Assembly (NCBI RefSeq): GCF_001968815.1
Contig: NZ_MIEQ01000073.1
Location: 84,462 to 148,461, forward strand
DNA: 64,000 bases
Direction: 5' to 3'
Origin: Motiliproteus sp. MSK22-1
GTDB taxonomy: Bacteria > Pseudomonadota > Gammaproteobacteria > Pseudomonadales > Balneatricaceae
Position numbers and translations under genes: made by a program. Below the pieces are notes generated by a model. That model searched no databases. It worked only from the letters and a program-made list of their open reading frames with translations, and was not told the DNA's origin. Within the stretch, counting starts at the first letter, position 1. Every line of letters begins with the position of its first letter. Positions 19,589-30,079 of the stretch are shown one piece after another.

Positions 19589-20122
19589 CTATTTCTTCTT
19601 AGCTTCTTTACGACGCACATACTCATCGGCGTAACGGACACCCTTACCCTTATAAGGCTCTGGTGGACGGAAAGCGCGAATTTCTGCGGCAGCCTGGCCG
19701 ATCTTCTGCTTGTCAGCACCTTTCAGAACAACAGTAGTCTGGGAAGGTGTTTCAGCAGAGATGCCTTCTGGCAATTCGTAATTGACCGGGTGAGAGAAAC
19801 CTAGAGTCAGATTCAGCACACTACCTTTAACGGCAGCACGATAACCTACACCGATCAGTTCAAGCTTCTTTTCGAAACCTTCACTAGTGCCAACGACCAT
19901 ATTATTAACCAACGCCCGAGTTGTTCCAGCCATGGCATTAGCCTGTTTGGAGCCACTTCGAGGAGCGAAGGTCAGTACGTTATCTTCGTTCTTTACTTCA
20001 ACATCCTGGTGAATTGCCAGCTCTAGCTGACCTTTTCCACCTTTGATGTTAATCGTCTGAGCGTCAAGCTTGACAGTAACGCCGCTTGGAATGCTAATAG
20101 GAGCTTTTGCTATACGAGACAT
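19589..20122 (-). CDS. rplF: 50S ribosomal protein uL6
   Basis: 177 residues from ATG 20122 ([15 protein letters not shown]), the E. coli length. The frame is open to 20185, but that stretch overlaps the end of rpsH and is not conserved. The C-terminal block [18 protein letters not shown] is the uL6 signature. Two tandem alpha/beta domains are expected; it sits near the sarcin-ricin loop. Confidence 0.98.
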   Translation of the reverse strand: MSRIAKAPISIPSGVTVKLDAQTINIKGGKGQLELAIHQDVEVKNEDNVLTFAPRSGSKQANAMAGTTRALVNNMVVGTSEGFEKKLELIGVGYRAAVKGSVLNLTLGFSHPVNYELPEGISAETPSQTTVVLKGADKQKIGQAAAEIRAFRPPEPYKGKGVRYADEYVRRKEAKKK

Positions 20123-20132
20123 TTCAACCCCC

Positions 20133-20525
20133 TTAGAAGACGCTACAAAGAACCTCACCACCGATACCCGCTGCACGAGCAGCACGATCAGTCATGAGAC
20201 CTTTAGAAGTTGAAATGATTGAAATACCTAAACCAGCAGATACTTTTGGCAGTTCATCTTTAGAACGGTAGATACGCAATCCAGGACGGCTAACGCGGGC
20301 AATCTTCTCGATAACCGGCTTGCCTTCAAAATACTTGAGCTCGATGCTCAATGTAGCCTTAACTTCATCACTGACACTAAAGCCAGAGATATAACCTTCA
20401 TCTAACAGAAGCTGAGCAACAGCCGCTTTCTGCTTTGATGCTGGCATAGCCACAGACTGTTTTTCAGCCATGTTTGCGTTGCGAATACGTGTAAACATAT
20501 CCGCAAGTGTGTCTTGCATGCTCAT
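20133..20525 (-). CDS. rpsH: 30S ribosomal protein uS8
   Basis: 130 residues. It starts [20 protein letters not shown] and ends [22 protein letters not shown]. uS8 binds the central domain of 16S rRNA and in E. coli represses the spc operon through a site near rplE. The [11 protein letters not shown] segment carries the RNA-binding loop. It lies between rpsN and rplF. Confidence 0.98.
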   Translation of the reverse strand: MSMQDTLADMFTRIRNANMAEKQSVAMPASKQKAAVAQLLLDEGYISGFSVSDEVKATLSIELKYFEGKPVIEKIARVSRPGLRIYRSKDELPKVSAGLGISIISTSKGLMTDRAARAAGIGGEVLCSVF

Positions 20526-20572
20526 TTAATGAGTCCTCACTATTGTGCAGCAGTTCGATCTTGGATCGACGC

Positions 20573-20878
20573 TTACCAACTAGCTTTTTTCAAGCCGGGT
20601 ACATCACCGCGCATGGCGGCTTCACGCAGCTGAATTCGGGAAAGTCCGAATTTACGATAGACAGCGTGCGGGCGACCAGTAATCTGGCAGCGACGCTGTT
20701 GACGACTAGGGCTAGCATCACGAGGAAGCTTCTGCAGGGCAACCTGCGCTTCCCAACGCTCATCGTCAGACGCACTGACAGAGCTAATGATCGCTTTCAA
20801 GTTTGCACGCTTCTCAGCAAACTTAGCCACTAGACGAGCGCGCTTAGCTTCACGCGCCTTCATTGATTCCTTAGCCAT
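20573..20878 (-). CDS. rpsN: 30S ribosomal protein uS14, zinc-free type
   Basis: 101 residues, the long form without the CxxC zinc pair; the sequence around the usual zinc site reads [24 protein letters not shown] with one Cys only (key part CQITGRP). This form is standard in Gammaproteobacteria. It lies 12 bases after rplE and 47 bases before rpsH. Confidence 0.98.
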   Translation of the reverse strand: MAKESMKAREAKRARLVAKFAEKRANLKAIISSVSASDDERWEAQVALQKLPRDASPSRQQRRCQITGRPHAVYRKFGLSRIQLREAAMRGDVPGLKKASW

Positions 20879-20890
20879 AGCAACTCACCG

Positions 20891-21430
20891 TTATTTCTTA
20901 AAGGGGAAACCCAGAGCAGTCAGCAAAGCGCGACCTTCATCGTTATTCCGAGCAGTTGTGGTGATGGTAATATCCATTCCACGCAGCTTATCGACTTTAT
21001 CGTAATCGATCTCAGGAAAGATGATTTGCTCTTTGACACCCATGCTGTAGTTGCCACGACCATCAAAAGACTTGGAGTTCAAGCCACGGAAATCACGAAT
21101 ACGAGGAATAGAAACATCAACCAGACGGTCGAAGAATTCCCACATACGGTTGCCGTGCAAAGTTACCTTACAACCAATTGGCCAGCCTTCACGAACTTTA
21201 AATGCTGCAACAGACTTGCGCGCCTTGGTAACGACAACCTTCTGACCGGCAATCGCTTCCATATCGGCAACGGCATTTTCCAACATTTTCTTGTCGCCAA
21301 TAGCCTCACCAAGACCCATATTCAGGGTGATTTTGGTAATGCGAGGAGTTTCCATCACATTTTTGAGACCTAGCTCTTCTTTAAGCTGAGGAGCTACAGT
21401 TTCTTTGTATAAAGCTTTTAATCTTGACAT
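20891..21430 (-). CDS. rplE: 50S ribosomal protein uL5
   Basis: 179 residues, E. coli length. uL5 binds 5S rRNA and contacts the P-site tRNA. It begins [19 protein letters not shown] and carries [16 protein letters not shown] and [18 protein letters not shown]. It lies between rplX and rpsN. In E. coli the uS8 repressor site overlaps the start of this gene; I did not resolve such a fold here. Confidence 0.98.
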   Translation of the reverse strand: MSRLKALYKETVAPQLKEELGLKNVMETPRITKITLNMGLGEAIGDKKMLENAVADMEAIAGQKVVVTKARKSVAAFKVREGWPIGCKVTLHGNRMWEFFDRLVDVSIPRIRDFRGLNSKSFDGRGNYSMGVKEQIIFPEIDYDKVDKLRGMDITITTTARNNDEGRALLTALGFPFKK

Positions 21431-21444
21431 GATACCTGTTCTCC

Positions 21445-21762
21445 TTAAGCGCCGATTAGTTCGCCGTTAGATTTGAAGAAACGTACTTTGGTACCATCTT
21501 CCAAGATCTTAAAGCCCACACGATCGCCTTTACCCGTAGCAGCGTTGAATACCGCAACATTGGAAGCAGCAATAGGCCCTTCCTTTTCAACGATACCACC
21601 AGGCTGACCCAACATCGGGTTAGGCTTCTGGTGCTTTTTAACCATGTTGATGCCGGAAACAACAAAACGATCATCGGTCAGAACTTTCATGACCTTTCCA
21701 CGCTTGCCTTTATCTCTTCCAGCGATGACGATCACTTCGTCGTCACGTCTGATCTTGCGCAT
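21445..21762 (-). CDS. rplX: 50S ribosomal protein uL24
   Basis: 105 residues. The KOW motif is [20 protein letters not shown] at the N-terminus (shortest key part [10 protein letters not shown]). uL24 starts large-subunit assembly by binding the 5' end of 23S rRNA. It is separated from rplN by an unusually long 121-base gap that holds a large hairpin. Confidence 0.98.
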   Translation of the reverse strand: MRKIRRDDEVIVIAGRDKGKRGKVMKVLTDDRFVVSGINMVKKHQKPNPMLGQPGGIVEKEGPIAASNVAVFNAATGKGDRVGFKILEDGTKVRFFKSNGELIGA

Positions 21763-21801
21763 TTAATTTACCTTATCCTTTCCTACTACCCTCTCATGCT
21801 C

Positions 21802-21852
21802 AAAACGCCGAGGCTCCGCAGTTGCTCAAAAGAGCAGGAGTCTCAGCGTTTT
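21802..21852. repeat. large hairpin between rplN and rplX
   Basis: Successive perfect pairings separated by single mismatches: AAAACGC/GCGTTTT, GAG/CTC, CTCC/GGAG and TGCTC/GAGCA around an AAAA loop, with a GCAGT bulge on one side. The stem spans 51 bases and ends in TTTT on both strands, so it could act as an attenuator, a processing site or an mRNA stability element inside the ribosomal transcript. Confidence 0.75.
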
Positions 21853-21883
21853 ACATGGACACAAGTTAACTAAAACTTGGTCT

Positions 21884-22255
21884 TTACAGCACTTCAGGCG
21901 CCAGGGAAATGATCTTCATGAACTTCTCATTACGAAGCTCACGCGTCACAGGGCCAAAGATACGAGTACCAATCGGCTGTTCGCTTGAATCGTTCAGCAG
22001 CACAGCAGAGTTAGTATCGAAGCGAATGATCGAACCATCAGAGCGACGAACACCCTTACGAGTACGAACAACCACAGCCTTCAGCACCTGACCTTTCTTC
22101 ACCTTACCGCGGGGAATTGCTTCCTTAACAGTAACTTTGATGATATCGCCAATGCGAGCGTATCTACGATGAGAGCCGCCCAACACTTTAATGCACTGTA
22201 CGCGCTTAGCGCCACTGTTATCAGCAACGTCTAGTATTGATTCAGTTTGAATCAT
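21884..22255 (-). CDS. rplN: 50S ribosomal protein uL14
   Basis: 123 residues. It begins [20 protein letters not shown] and carries [20 protein letters not shown] and [14 protein letters not shown]. uL14 sits at the subunit interface and binds the silencing factor RsfS. It is the first gene of the spc half in E. coli order. The gap to rpsQ (22256-22324) is 69 bases and holds no gene. Confidence 0.98.
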   Translation of the reverse strand: MIQTESILDVADNSGAKRVQCIKVLGGSHRRYARIGDIIKVTVKEAIPRGKVKKGQVLKAVVVRTRKGVRRSDGSIIRFDTNSAVLLNDSSEQPIGTRIFGPVTRELRNEKFMKIISLAPEVL

Positions 22256-22324
22256 GGTCTACTCCATTACGCGGTAGTGCTGACCCATCCAAAATGAGTC
22301 AACACCAGAGCGAAGGCGCGTATA

Positions 22325-22588
22325 TTACACCTTTGCAGCGCGTTCTTCAATTTTTACTAACGCCCAAGTTTTTGACTTCGAAAAAGGACTGGCTTCTTTG
22401 ATAGTAACCAAGTCTCCCATTCGACATTCATTCTGCTCGTCATGGGCATGAAGCTTAGTTGAGCGCTTTACGTACTTACCGTAAACCGGGTGCTTAACCT
22501 TACGCTCAACCATCACTGTAACGGTCTTATCCATCTTGTCACTGACAACACGGCCAGTCACAGTGCGGATGTTGTTTTCTGCAGTCAT
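22325..22588 (-). CDS. rpsQ: 30S ribosomal protein uS17
   Basis: 87 residues. The OB-fold protein reads [20 protein letters not shown] near its start and [19 protein letters not shown] in the middle (each within family pattern). It binds 16S rRNA early in assembly. It follows rpmC by two bases and is the last gene of the S10 part. Confidence 0.98.
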   Translation of the reverse strand: MTAENNIRTVTGRVVSDKMDKTVTVMVERKVKHPVYGKYVKRSTKLHAHDEQNECRMGDLVTIKEASPFSKSKTWALVKIEERAAKV

Positions 22589-22590
22589 GG

Positions 22591-22794
22591 TTACTTACCT
22601 GCCTTCTCGTTCGCCTTCTCGTTCAGAACGGTCTTGACGCGAGCAATATTACGACGCACCTGACCTAACAGATGCGACTGCGCCAACTGACCAGAACTCT
22701 TCTGCATCCGCAGATTGAACTGTTCCTTGAGCAGGTCGAGTAGCTCTTGATCAAGCTCATCTACGGACTTTTCACGTAATTCAACAGTACTCAT
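22591..22794 (-). CDS. rpmC: 50S ribosomal protein uL29
   Basis: 67 residues, two helices, with [16 protein letters not shown] and [15 protein letters not shown]. uL29 is near the exit tunnel and helps bind trigger factor and SRP. Its ATG overlaps the rplP stop by one base (TAATG), so the two genes are translationally coupled. Confidence 0.98.
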   Translation of the reverse strand: MSTVELREKSVDELDQELLDLLKEQFNLRMQKSSGQLAQSHLLGQVRRNIARVKTVLNEKANEKAGK

Positions 22795-23207
22795 TACATT
22801 ACCGTCCGCTTAACAAAGGTGGTTGCCACAGGAAGCTTCGCAGCAGCGAGATCAAACGCCTCATTAGCCAACTGCTCTGAAACACCTTCCATCTCAAACA
22901 GCACCTTGCCGGGCTGAATCTGGGCTACCCAGTATTCGACATTACCCTTACCTTTACCCTGACGTACTTCCAGAGGCTTGGTAGTGATAGGCTTGTCGGG
23001 AAAAACACGAATCCAGATCTTACCGCCACGTTTAATGTGACGAGTCATGGTACGACGTGCGGCTTCAATCTGACGCGCAGTGATGCGACCACGACCAACA
23101 GCCTTAAGTCCGAATTCGCCAAAACTTACGTTACTACCGCGCAACGCCAGACCGCGGTTACGGCCTTTCATCATCTTGCGGTATTTTGTACGCTTAGGTT
23201 GCAGCAT
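22794..23207 (-). CDS. rplP: 50S ribosomal protein uL16
   Basis: 137 residues, starting [20 protein letters not shown]. The Arg in GRNRG and the [20 protein letters not shown] region mark the family; an Arg near position 81 is often hydroxylated in Gammaproteobacteria. It lies next to the A-site tRNA. It overlaps rpmC by one base and follows rpsC by 11. Confidence 0.98.
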   Translation of the reverse strand: MLQPKRTKYRKMMKGRNRGLALRGSNVSFGEFGLKAVGRGRITARQIEAARRTMTRHIKRGGKIWIRVFPDKPITTKPLEVRQGKGKGNVEYWVAQIQPGKVLFEMEGVSEQLANEAFDLAAAKLPVATTFVKRTVM

Positions 23208-23218
23208 TGACGTACCCT

Positions 23219-23899
23219 CTACTTAGAACTTTTCTTCTTGACCGCTTTTTGAGCACGAACCTGCTCAATGCCGCCCAGAATTTCACCCTTGAAGATCCAT
23301 ACTTTAACGCCGATAACGCCGTAAGTAGTATGGGCTTCATATGTACCGTAATCGATATCAGCACGCAGGGTATGCAGAGGAACACGACCTTCCCGGTACC
23401 ATTCAGAACGTGCAATCTCTGCACCACCCAAACGGCCACCAACCTGAATCTTGATACCTTTTGCGCCCAAGCGCATTGCGTTCTGAACCGCACGCTTCAT
23501 AGCACGACGGAACATCACACGACGCTCAAGCTGACTCGCAACACCCTGAGCAACCAGACCAGCGTCCAGCTCAGGCTTACGAATCTCTTCGATGTTGATA
23601 TGGACAGGAACGCCCATCATCTTGGAAACAGCATTACGCAGCTTCTCTACATCTTCACCTTTCTTACCAATAACAATACCTGGACGGGCAGTGTGAATGG
23701 TAATGCGCGCATTCTGTGCAGGACGCTCGATTTCGATACGACTGACAGATGCTTGCTTTAATTTACCTTGCAAGTACTTACGTACTTCCAGGTCTTGCAA
23801 CAAGTTTTTGGCATAAGCGGAGCGGTTTGCATACCAAACAGAGGTATGATCCTTCACAACACCAAGCCGGTAACCTGTAGGATGTATTTTATGACCCAT
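23219..23899 (-). CDS. rpsC: 30S ribosomal protein uS3
   Basis: 226 residues. It starts [20 protein letters not shown]. The type II KH domain has the [17 protein letters not shown] loop (GxxG is IGKKG). uS3 lines the mRNA entry tunnel. The C-terminal tail is lysine-rich (KAVKKKSSK). Confidence 0.98.
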   Translation of the reverse strand: MGHKIHPTGYRLGVVKDHTSVWYANRSAYAKNLLQDLEVRKYLQGKLKQASVSRIEIERPAQNARITIHTARPGIVIGKKGEDVEKLRNAVSKMMGVPVHINIEEIRKPELDAGLVAQGVASQLERRVMFRRAMKRAVQNAMRLGAKGIKIQVGGRLGGAEIARSEWYREGRVPLHTLRADIDYGTYEAHTTYGVIGVKVWIFKGEILGGIEQVRAQKAVKKKSSK

Positions 23900-23910
23900 C
23901 TTGGTGTCTC

Positions 23911-24243
23911 CTAGCTTTCAGCAACCTTAACAGTGATGTGGCACGAGCGCTTGAGGATACGATCAGCACGACCTTTTGCACGCGGCTTAATGCGCTTCAT
24001 AGTCATACCTTCATCCACAAATACAGTCGATACCCTCAGCTCGTCGACATCTGCACCTTCATTGTGCTCGGCGTTTGCAATCGCAGACTCAAGCAACTTT
24101 TTCATGATTTCAGCACCTTTTTTAGGGCTGAAGGCCAGAATGTTCAGGGCCTCATCAACAGACTTACCGCGAATTTGATCAGCTACAAGTCGAGCTTTCT
24201 GCGCGGATAAGCGGGCGCCTTTTAACTTAGCGGCAACTTCCAT
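23911..24243 (-). CDS. rplV: 50S ribosomal protein uL22
   Basis: 110 residues, E. coli length. The long beta-hairpin that reaches into the exit tunnel contains [19 protein letters not shown] (key part [10 protein letters not shown]), with no deletion of the kind seen in macrolide-resistant strains. It lies between rpsS and rpsC. Confidence 0.98.
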   Translation of the reverse strand: MEVAAKLKGARLSAQKARLVADQIRGKSVDEALNILAFSPKKGAEIMKKLLESAIANAEHNEGADVDELRVSTVFVDEGMTMKRIKPRAKGRADRILKRSCHITVKVAES

Positions 24244-24261
24244 CTATATATCCTCTCAGAC

Positions 24262-24537
24262 TCAACGTTTAGCTTTCTTATCGGCAGCATGTCCGCGATA
24301 GGTCCGAGTGACAGCAAACTCACCCAGCTTATGACCTACCATGTCTTCAGTAACAAAAACAGGAACATGTTGGCGTCCGTTATGGACTGCAATCGTCAAC
24401 CCAACAAAGTTTGGGAAGATCGTTGAGCGACGAGACCAAGTCTTAATTGGCTTGCGGTCGCCCTTCTCGATGGCAGTCTCAACCTTCTTCATCAAGTGAA
24501 GGTCAATAAATGGACCTTTCTTAAGTGAACGTGGCAC
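24262..24537 (-). CDS. rpsS: 30S ribosomal protein uS19
   Basis: 91 residues, [18 protein letters not shown] at the start and [19 protein letters not shown] at the end, both canonical. uS19 forms the head of the small subunit with uS13. It lies between rplB and rplV. Confidence 0.98.
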   Translation of the reverse strand: MPRSLKKGPFIDLHLMKKVETAIEKGDRKPIKTWSRRSTIFPNFVGLTIAVHNGRQHVPVFVTEDMVGHKLGEFAVTRTYRGHAADKKAKR

Positions 24538-24560
24538 AGCCGTTACCTCGAATTTAGAAT

Positions 24561-25388
24561 TTATTTCTTAGAACGACGACGTACAATTAACTTGTCCGTA
24601 CGCTTGTTCTTACGTGTCTTGTAGCCTTTAGTTGGCGTACCCCAAGGAGAAACAGGGTGACGACCACCTGATGTACGCCCTTCACCACCACCATGCGGGT
24701 GATCAACCGGGTTCATAGCGACACCACGAACAGTAGGACGAACGCCACGCCAGCGTGAAGCACCAGCTTTACCCAGAGAGCGCAAACTATGCTCACTGTT
24801 GCTCACTTCACCAAGTGTTGCACGACACTCAACTAAAACCTTACGCATTTCACCGGAGCGCAGACGCAAAGTCACATGACGACCTTCACGAGCTACCAGT
24901 TGAGCAGAGGTACCAGCACTACGAACCATCTGAGCACCTTTACCAGGCTTCAGCTCAACGCAGTGAATAACACTACCAACAGGGATATTACGCAACGGCA
25001 GAGTATTACCAGGCTTGATATCAGCACCAGCTCCTGACATTACAGGATCACCAGCCTTCATACCCTTGGCAGCGATGATGTAACGACGTTCACCATCGGC
25101 ATACTTAAGCAATGCGATGTTAGCAGTACGGTTTGGATCGTATTCCAGACGCTCAACAACAGCAGGAATACCGTCCTTGTTACGCTTAAAATCAACCAGA
25201 CGATAATGCTGTTTGTGGCCACCACCAACGTGACGAGTCGTAATACGACCGTTGTTGTTACGACCACCAGACTTAGACTTCTTCTCCAGCAACGCCGCGT
25301 GAGGAGCACCCTTATGCAAATCAGAGTGAACAACCTTAACCACATGACGACGACCAGCAGAAGTCGGTTTACATTTTACAATAGCCAT
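24561..25388 (-). CDS. rplB: 50S ribosomal protein uL2
   Basis: 275 residues. It starts [19 protein letters not shown]. The catalytic-centre loop [18 protein letters not shown] carries the conserved His required for peptidyl transferase assembly. It is one of the primary 23S rRNA binders. It follows rplW by six bases. Confidence 0.99.
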   Translation of the reverse strand: MAIVKCKPTSAGRRHVVKVVHSDLHKGAPHAALLEKKSKSGGRNNNGRITTRHVGGGHKQHYRLVDFKRNKDGIPAVVERLEYDPNRTANIALLKYADGERRYIIAAKGMKAGDPVMSGAGADIKPGNTLPLRNIPVGSVIHCVELKPGKGAQMVRSAGTSAQLVAREGRHVTLRLRSGEMRKVLVECRATLGEVSNSEHSLRSLGKAGASRWRGVRPTVRGVAMNPVDHPHGGGEGRTSGGRHPVSPWGTPTKGYKTRKNKRTDKLIVRRRSKK

Positions 25389-25394
25389 TTTCTG

Positions 25395-25691
25395 TTAGCC
25401 CTCACCGATAAAGTCGATGTCATGACCTTCAGCCAGGCGAACGTAAGCTTTACGAATATCCTTACGCTTGCCCATACCGCGAGCGGTACGCTTGGTTTTA
25501 CCCTTCACGTTCAACACACGCACAGTGTCAACTTTGACTTCGAACAGTTGCTCTACAGCCTTTTTGATTTCAGGCTTAGTCGCGTCACTCGCCACTCGAA
25601 AAACAACCTGCTGAGCATCCTCAGCGACAATAGTTGCCTTTTCTGAAATATGAGGACCTAACAGAACTTTGAAGATTCGCTCTTGGTTCAT
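25395..25691 (-). CDS. rplW: 50S ribosomal protein uL23
   Basis: 98 residues, [20 protein letters not shown] at the start. uL23 sits at the exit of the tunnel and docks trigger factor and SRP; the docking Glu is in PHISEKA. Its start overlaps the rplD stop by four bases, so the two are translationally coupled. Confidence 0.98.
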   Translation of the reverse strand: MNQERIFKVLLGPHISEKATIVAEDAQQVVFRVASDATKPEIKKAVEQLFEVKVDTVRVLNVKGKTKRTARGMGKRKDIRKAYVRLAEGHDIDFIGEG

Positions 25692-26293
25692 CCCAACAAC
25701 TCCTCAATTTTCTTCAGGGCAGGCACAGTGACCAGCACCTTTTCGAAGCCAACAAGGCTTACAGGATCGATAGCAGCAACATCACGTACATCGACGTGAG
25801 GCAGATTACGAGCAGCCAAGAAAAGATTCTGATCAACTTCTTCAGAGATCATCAAAACGTTGCTCAGATCCAGCTCTTTCAGCTTTGCAGCCATCAGCTT
25901 AGTCTTGGGTGCTTCGAGAGAAAGCTCTTCGACAACAACCAGACGTTCTTGACGAACCAGCTCAGAGAAGATGCAACGAATCGCAGCGCGATACATTTTC
26001 TTGTTTACTTTCTGAGAATGATCCTGAGGACGTGCTGCAAATGTAACACCACCGCTACGCCAGATTGGGCTGCGGATAGTACCAGCACGGGCACGACCTG
26101 TACCCTTCTGACGCCATGGCTTACGACCACCACCACGCACATCAGAACGGGTCTTTTGAGCACGGGTACCCTGACGACCACCAGCCAAATAAGCTGTGAC
26201 CACCTGGTGAACCAGAGCTTCATTAAACTCTTTATCAAAGGAGACTTCGGACACTTCGACCGAACCGCCGGCTCCTGCAATTGTTAAATTCAT
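25688..26293 (-). CDS. rplD: 50S ribosomal protein uL4
   Basis: 201 residues from ATG 26293 ([16 protein letters not shown]), the E. coli length. The frame has an earlier ATG at 26299, but it abuts AAGGGAG without spacing, whereas the second ATG is six bases away. The tunnel loop [19 protein letters not shown] is intact. In E. coli uL4 also represses the S10 operon through its leader. Confidence 0.98.
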   Translation of the reverse strand: MNLTIAGAGGSVEVSEVSFDKEFNEALVHQVVTAYLAGGRQGTRAQKTRSDVRGGGRKPWRQKGTGRARAGTIRSPIWRSGGVTFAARPQDHSQKVNKKMYRAAIRCIFSELVRQERLVVVEELSLEAPKTKLMAAKLKELDLSNVLMISEEVDQNLFLAARNLPHVDVRDVAAIDPVSLVGFEKVLVTVPALKKIEELLG

Positions 26294-26304
26294 TGCCATC
26301 TCCC

Positions 26305-26943
26305 TTAGGTACGAGCTTTAACAGCTGTGTTAACAAACACGTCACCGCCAGTGGCACCAGGAACCGCGCCTTTGATCAGGAGCAAGTTACGCTCCGCATC
26401 AACGCGAACCACTTCCAGTGTCTGCACAGTTACGCGCTCAGCACCCATATGACCAGCCATCTTCTTCCCTTTCCAAACACGACCGGGAGTCTGACACTGA
26501 CCAATAGAACCAGGAGCACGGTGAGAGATAGAGTTACCGTGAGTGGCATCTTGCATGGTGAAGTTCCAGCGCTTGATACCGCCCTGAAAACCTTTACCTT
26601 TAGATTCACCAGTTACGTCAACCTTCTGACCAGCTTCAAAGCGCTCGACAGTCAGCTGATCGCCAACCTGAACCTCTTCATCACCCGACAAGCGAAACTC
26701 CCATAAACCGCGACCAGCCTCAACACCAGCCTTAGCGAAATGACCCGCTTCCGGCTTGTTTACATGAGAACTTTTACGAGCACCAGCAGTTACCTGCACA
26801 GCACTGTACCCGTCAGCTTCAAGTGTTTTAACTTGAGTAACGCGATTCGGTTCCACTTCGATGACTGTGACTGGCACGGAAGCACCATCTTCAGTGAATA
26901 CGCGGGTCATGCCCGCTTTCCGTCCGACTAAACCAATAGCCAT
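26305..26943 (-). CDS. rplC: 50S ribosomal protein uL3
   Basis: 212 residues, [20 protein letters not shown] at the start. The central extension near the peptidyl transferase centre includes [20 protein letters not shown], with the Gln that PrmB methylates. A 116-base gap to rpsJ (26944-27059) holds no gene. Confidence 0.98.
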   Translation of the reverse strand: MAIGLVGRKAGMTRVFTEDGASVPVTVIEVEPNRVTQVKTLEADGYSAVQVTAGARKSSHVNKPEAGHFAKAGVEAGRGLWEFRLSGDEEVQVGDQLTVERFEAGQKVDVTGESKGKGFQGGIKRWNFTMQDATHGNSISHRAPGSIGQCQTPGRVWKGKKMAGHMGAERVTVQTLEVVRVDAERNLLLIKGAVPGATGGDVFVNTAVKART

Positions 26944-27059
26944 TTTAAACCTCTTGCCAGTTGAGTACGGGGCTATAACCCACTATGGCTGCCCTTCACA
27001 GAGCATTCCTCGACTAAATTTAAACTGCGTTTTATATAGCGCCTAAGCGCTCGATTCGA

Positions 27060-27395
<336 letters not shown>

Positions 27396-27438
27396 TTAAA
27401 TGGCAAACAGCTGCCACCCCTAAAAAAAAGGGTACGGA

Positions 27439-27467
27439 ATTGTACGCTTTGATATGATCAACCGCAA
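27439..27467 (-). promoter_or_regulatory. candidate S10-operon promoter
   Basis: On the minus strand -35 TTGCGG (27462-27467), 17-base spacer, -10 TACAAT (27439-27444). The leader of about 60 bases holds an ACCC/GGGT hairpin with a U-rich loop and a GGCA/TGCC hairpin before rpsJ. It is much shorter than the 172-base E. coli leader that uL4 uses, so that control is not obvious here. Confidence 0.5.
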
Positions 27468-27846
27468 GGGAGTTTTGCAGAAATAGATCCAGATTGAGAA
27501 AAAAAACCTCAATCCACCGGACTTACCTGGAAAATCAGATACATAAGAAGAGAGATCAGCGGCATGATACGCTGAGATTTACAGCAAAACCAGTCCTTTT
27601 TGCCGTAAAAACCTTGAGAACCGCTTAAAACATAAAACGACAGTGAAGAACCTAAAACAACACATTACATAACCCGGCAAACGCTACGCAGAGCCGCAGC
27701 ACCTTCAATAACCATGCTCACTGCCATTAACTACTTACTGCCATCAACAGAAGCAACAATCAATAACAGAAAACTAATAACAGGAGCAGGAGCCAAAAAA
27801 GCAGAGAAACAAGAACAAACAAAACACATGAAGCCACTAAACAGAA
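27468..27846. other. gene-free spacer between rpsJ promoter and add
   Basis: No convincing gene in 379 bases. It holds a perfect 7-bp inverted repeat GATTGAG/CTCAATC (27492-27514) with a T-rich loop on the minus strand, and TCAGCG/CGCTGA (27556-27575). The plus strand is A-rich from 27590 on. Either hairpin may end the add transcript. No fusA or tuf remnant was seen. Confidence 0.5.
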
Positions 27847-28854
27847 TTACTGATAGGAGCACATATAACTATCAAGCGCAGACAGCCATTCTTGTTTAAC
27901 ATCATTTTTAACAAAAGCGCTTTCGAAGCTATTCCTGGCAATCAGACCAAGTTGCTCAACACTCAAGCTCAATGCCTGCTCAACAGCCCGATAGTTATCA
28001 TTCAGATAACCACCGAAATAAGCTGGATCATCGGAGTTTATCGTGACCTTTAAGCCTAACTCCAGCATTCGACGCAACGGGTGATCAGACATATCATCAA
28101 CCACCGCTAATCGAAGGTTGGAGAGAGGACAAATGGTTAGCGGTATTTGCTGCTCAATCAATACCTTTATTAAGGAAGGATCTTCCAACGAGCGGTTACC
28201 ATGATCAATACGATCTACCTTAAGGGCATTCAGCGCGCCCCAGACATATTCAGGCGGCCCCTCTTCCCCTGCATGAGCAACAGCTTTTAAACCTTTCGAT
28301 CGCGCATATTCAAATGCCGCCTCGAATTTTTCAGGCGGATTTCCTTTCTCAGAAGAATCCAACCCCACAGCAGCAAAAAGAGGCAGATGCTCGTCCACCT
28401 GCTTCAATAGCGACAATGCTTCGGCTCCAGATAGATGACGAAGGAACGATAAAATCAGTAACGAACTGATACCCAGCTCGCAACGAGCCGCTTCCATGGC
28501 AGAAAAAATTCCATTGATGACAGTCTCAAACGCCACCCCGCGTTCCAAATGAGCCTGAGGATCAAAAAACATTTCGGTATGCAGGACCCGGTCCGCATGG
28601 GCTCGTTGCAAATAGTCCCAAGTAAGATCAAAAAAATCTTCTTCGGTGATCAGAACCTGCATGCCCTCATAGTACAAATCGAGGAATTCCTGCAAATTAT
28701 TAAAGTGATAGGCATCTTCAAGCGCTTCAACTGAAGAGAACCGTAGAGCAATGGAATTACGCTCAGCCAGACGAAACATCAACTCCGGCTGCATGGAACC
28801 CTCTAGATGAATATGCAACTCAGCCTTGGGCAAGCCCTGGATAAAATCCTTCAA
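27847..28854 (-). CDS. add: adenosine deaminase
   Basis: 335 residues from a TTG start at 28854, chosen because GAGGT (28861-28865) lies six bases upstream and the length then matches E. coli Add (333). The frame is open to 28929. The enzyme deaminates adenosine to inosine in the cytoplasm. The zinc ligands HIHLEG follow the start ([10 protein letters not shown]), the catalytic region is [13 protein letters not shown], and the later zinc Asp is in [12 protein letters not shown]. It is last gene after a BMP-type nucleoside ABC transporter, 78 bases from the binding-protein gene, which supports a purine scavenging role. Confidence 0.93.
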   Translation of the reverse strand: MKDFIQGLPKAELHIHLEGSMQPELMFRLAERNSIALRFSSVEALEDAYHFNNLQEFLDLYYEGMQVLITEEDFFDLTWDYLQRAHADRVLHTEMFFDPQAHLERGVAFETVINGIFSAMEAARCELGISSLLILSFLRHLSGAEALSLLKQVDEHLPLFAAVGLDSSEKGNPPEKFEAAFEYARSKGLKAVAHAGEEGPPEYVWGALNALKVDRIDHGNRSLEDPSLIKVLIEQQIPLTICPLSNLRLAVVDDMSDHPLRRMLELGLKVTINSDDPAYFGGYLNDNYRAVEQALSLSVEQLGLIARNSFESAFVKNDVKQEWLSALDSYMCSYQ

Positions 28855-28932
28855 ACACCAACCTCGAAACACTATTGCGTTTACCAGAAGCCCCCCTCTG
28901 CCTGCCAGAGCAGACAGAGGATACACCAAACA

Positions 28933-30009
28933 CTACTGAGGCAACTGACCCTCTACCCCTTCTACATAATAGTTCATACCTGCCAAAGCTCCATCATCAA
29001 GAACCTCTCCAGCAGGAATAACCTCTTCTCCATTCTGCTTAATGACTGGCCCCTGGAAAGGATGAAGCGCCCCATCAGCGATCTCCTGCTTGATCTTTTC
29101 GGCCTCAGCCATCACATCCGCAGGAATTTCCTTATGAAATGGTGCAAAAGCAACCATACCGGACTTGATTCCACCCCAGGTATCCTCAGATGACCAGGTT
29201 CCATCCATGACTGCCTGAACACGGTCGATATAATATTGATCCCAGTTATCAATAATAGCGGTAAGCTGGGATTTTGGCGCAAAGCTCGCCATATCTGAAG
29301 CCTGACCAACCCCCCATATCCAACGCTGCTCCGCCACCTGCAAAGGTGCAGGACTATCGGTATGCTGGAGAATAATATCAGCGCCCTGATCAGTCAGGGT
29401 TTTCGCCGCATCAGCCTCTTTTCCAGGATCATACCAGGAGTTCACCCAGACAACTTTAACAGTCGCATCAGGGTTGACTGCACGAGCAGAACGAGCAACA
29501 GCGTTAATACCACGCACTACCTCAGGGATCGGGAATGAAGCCACATAACCAATTACATTGCTCTTGGTCATACGCCCAGCAATAGTACCGACAACATACC
29601 GGCCTTCATAAAAACGCGCTGCATAGGTACTGACATTCTTCGCACGCTTATAACCTGTAGCATGTTCAAATTTAACCTTCTTGAACTGTTTAGCGACTTT
29701 CAAGGTCGGATTCATAAAACCAAACGACGTGGTAAAAATCAGATCATGACCACTGGCAGCCAATTTACGAATCACTCGTTGCGCATCTGGCCCTTCTTTG
29801 ACACTTTCAACAAAAGTTGTCTCAACCTGGTCGCCGAACTTTTTCTCAATAGCCTTTCGACCGAGATCATGGCGATAAGTCCAGCCAAAATCACCAACCG
29901 GCCCCACATACACAAATCCTACTTTCACAGCCGCTTCCACCTGCGGCCCCATTGCCAGCCCAACCACCGCAGCCATGGCTCCTAACGTTTTCTTAAATCC
30001 CAGCTTCAT
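28933..30009 (-). CDS. BMP-family ABC transporter substrate-binding protein
   Basis: 358 residues. An N-terminal signal peptide is clear (MKLGFKKTLGAMAAVVGLAM, cleavage probably after VEA) and there is no lipobox Cys, so it is a soluble periplasmic protein. It is of the BMP/PnrA family, which bind purine nucleosides; VGFVYVGPVGDFGWTY and the GYVASFPIPEVVRGINA segment fit. With two permeases and a double ATPase upstream and add downstream, nucleoside import is the likely job. The ligand is not shown by sequence. Confidence 0.88.
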   Translation of the reverse strand: MKLGFKKTLGAMAAVVGLAMGPQVEAAVKVGFVYVGPVGDFGWTYRHDLGRKAIEKKFGDQVETTFVESVKEGPDAQRVIRKLAASGHDLIFTTSFGFMNPTLKVAKQFKKVKFEHATGYKRAKNVSTYAARFYEGRYVVGTIAGRMTKSNVIGYVASFPIPEVVRGINAVARSARAVNPDATVKVVWVNSWYDPGKEADAAKTLTDQGADIILQHTDSPAPLQVAEQRWIWGVGQASDMASFAPKSQLTAIIDNWDQYYIDRVQAVMDGTWSSEDTWGGIKSGMVAFAPFHKEIPADVMAEAEKIKQEIADGALHPFQGPVIKQNGEEVIPAGEVLDDGALAGMNYYVEGVEGQLPQ

Positions 30010-30079
30010 TGCGTTTCTCCTGAGGTTACAGAACTTACTTTCTTGTTATCACCGACAGCTCATCGGTATGTATTGCCAT

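Noticed and set aside
27714..27899. 61-aa plus-strand open frame in the rpsJ-add spacer
   Set aside because: Biased composition from an A-rich stretch, runs into the antisense of add, no ribosome binding site.
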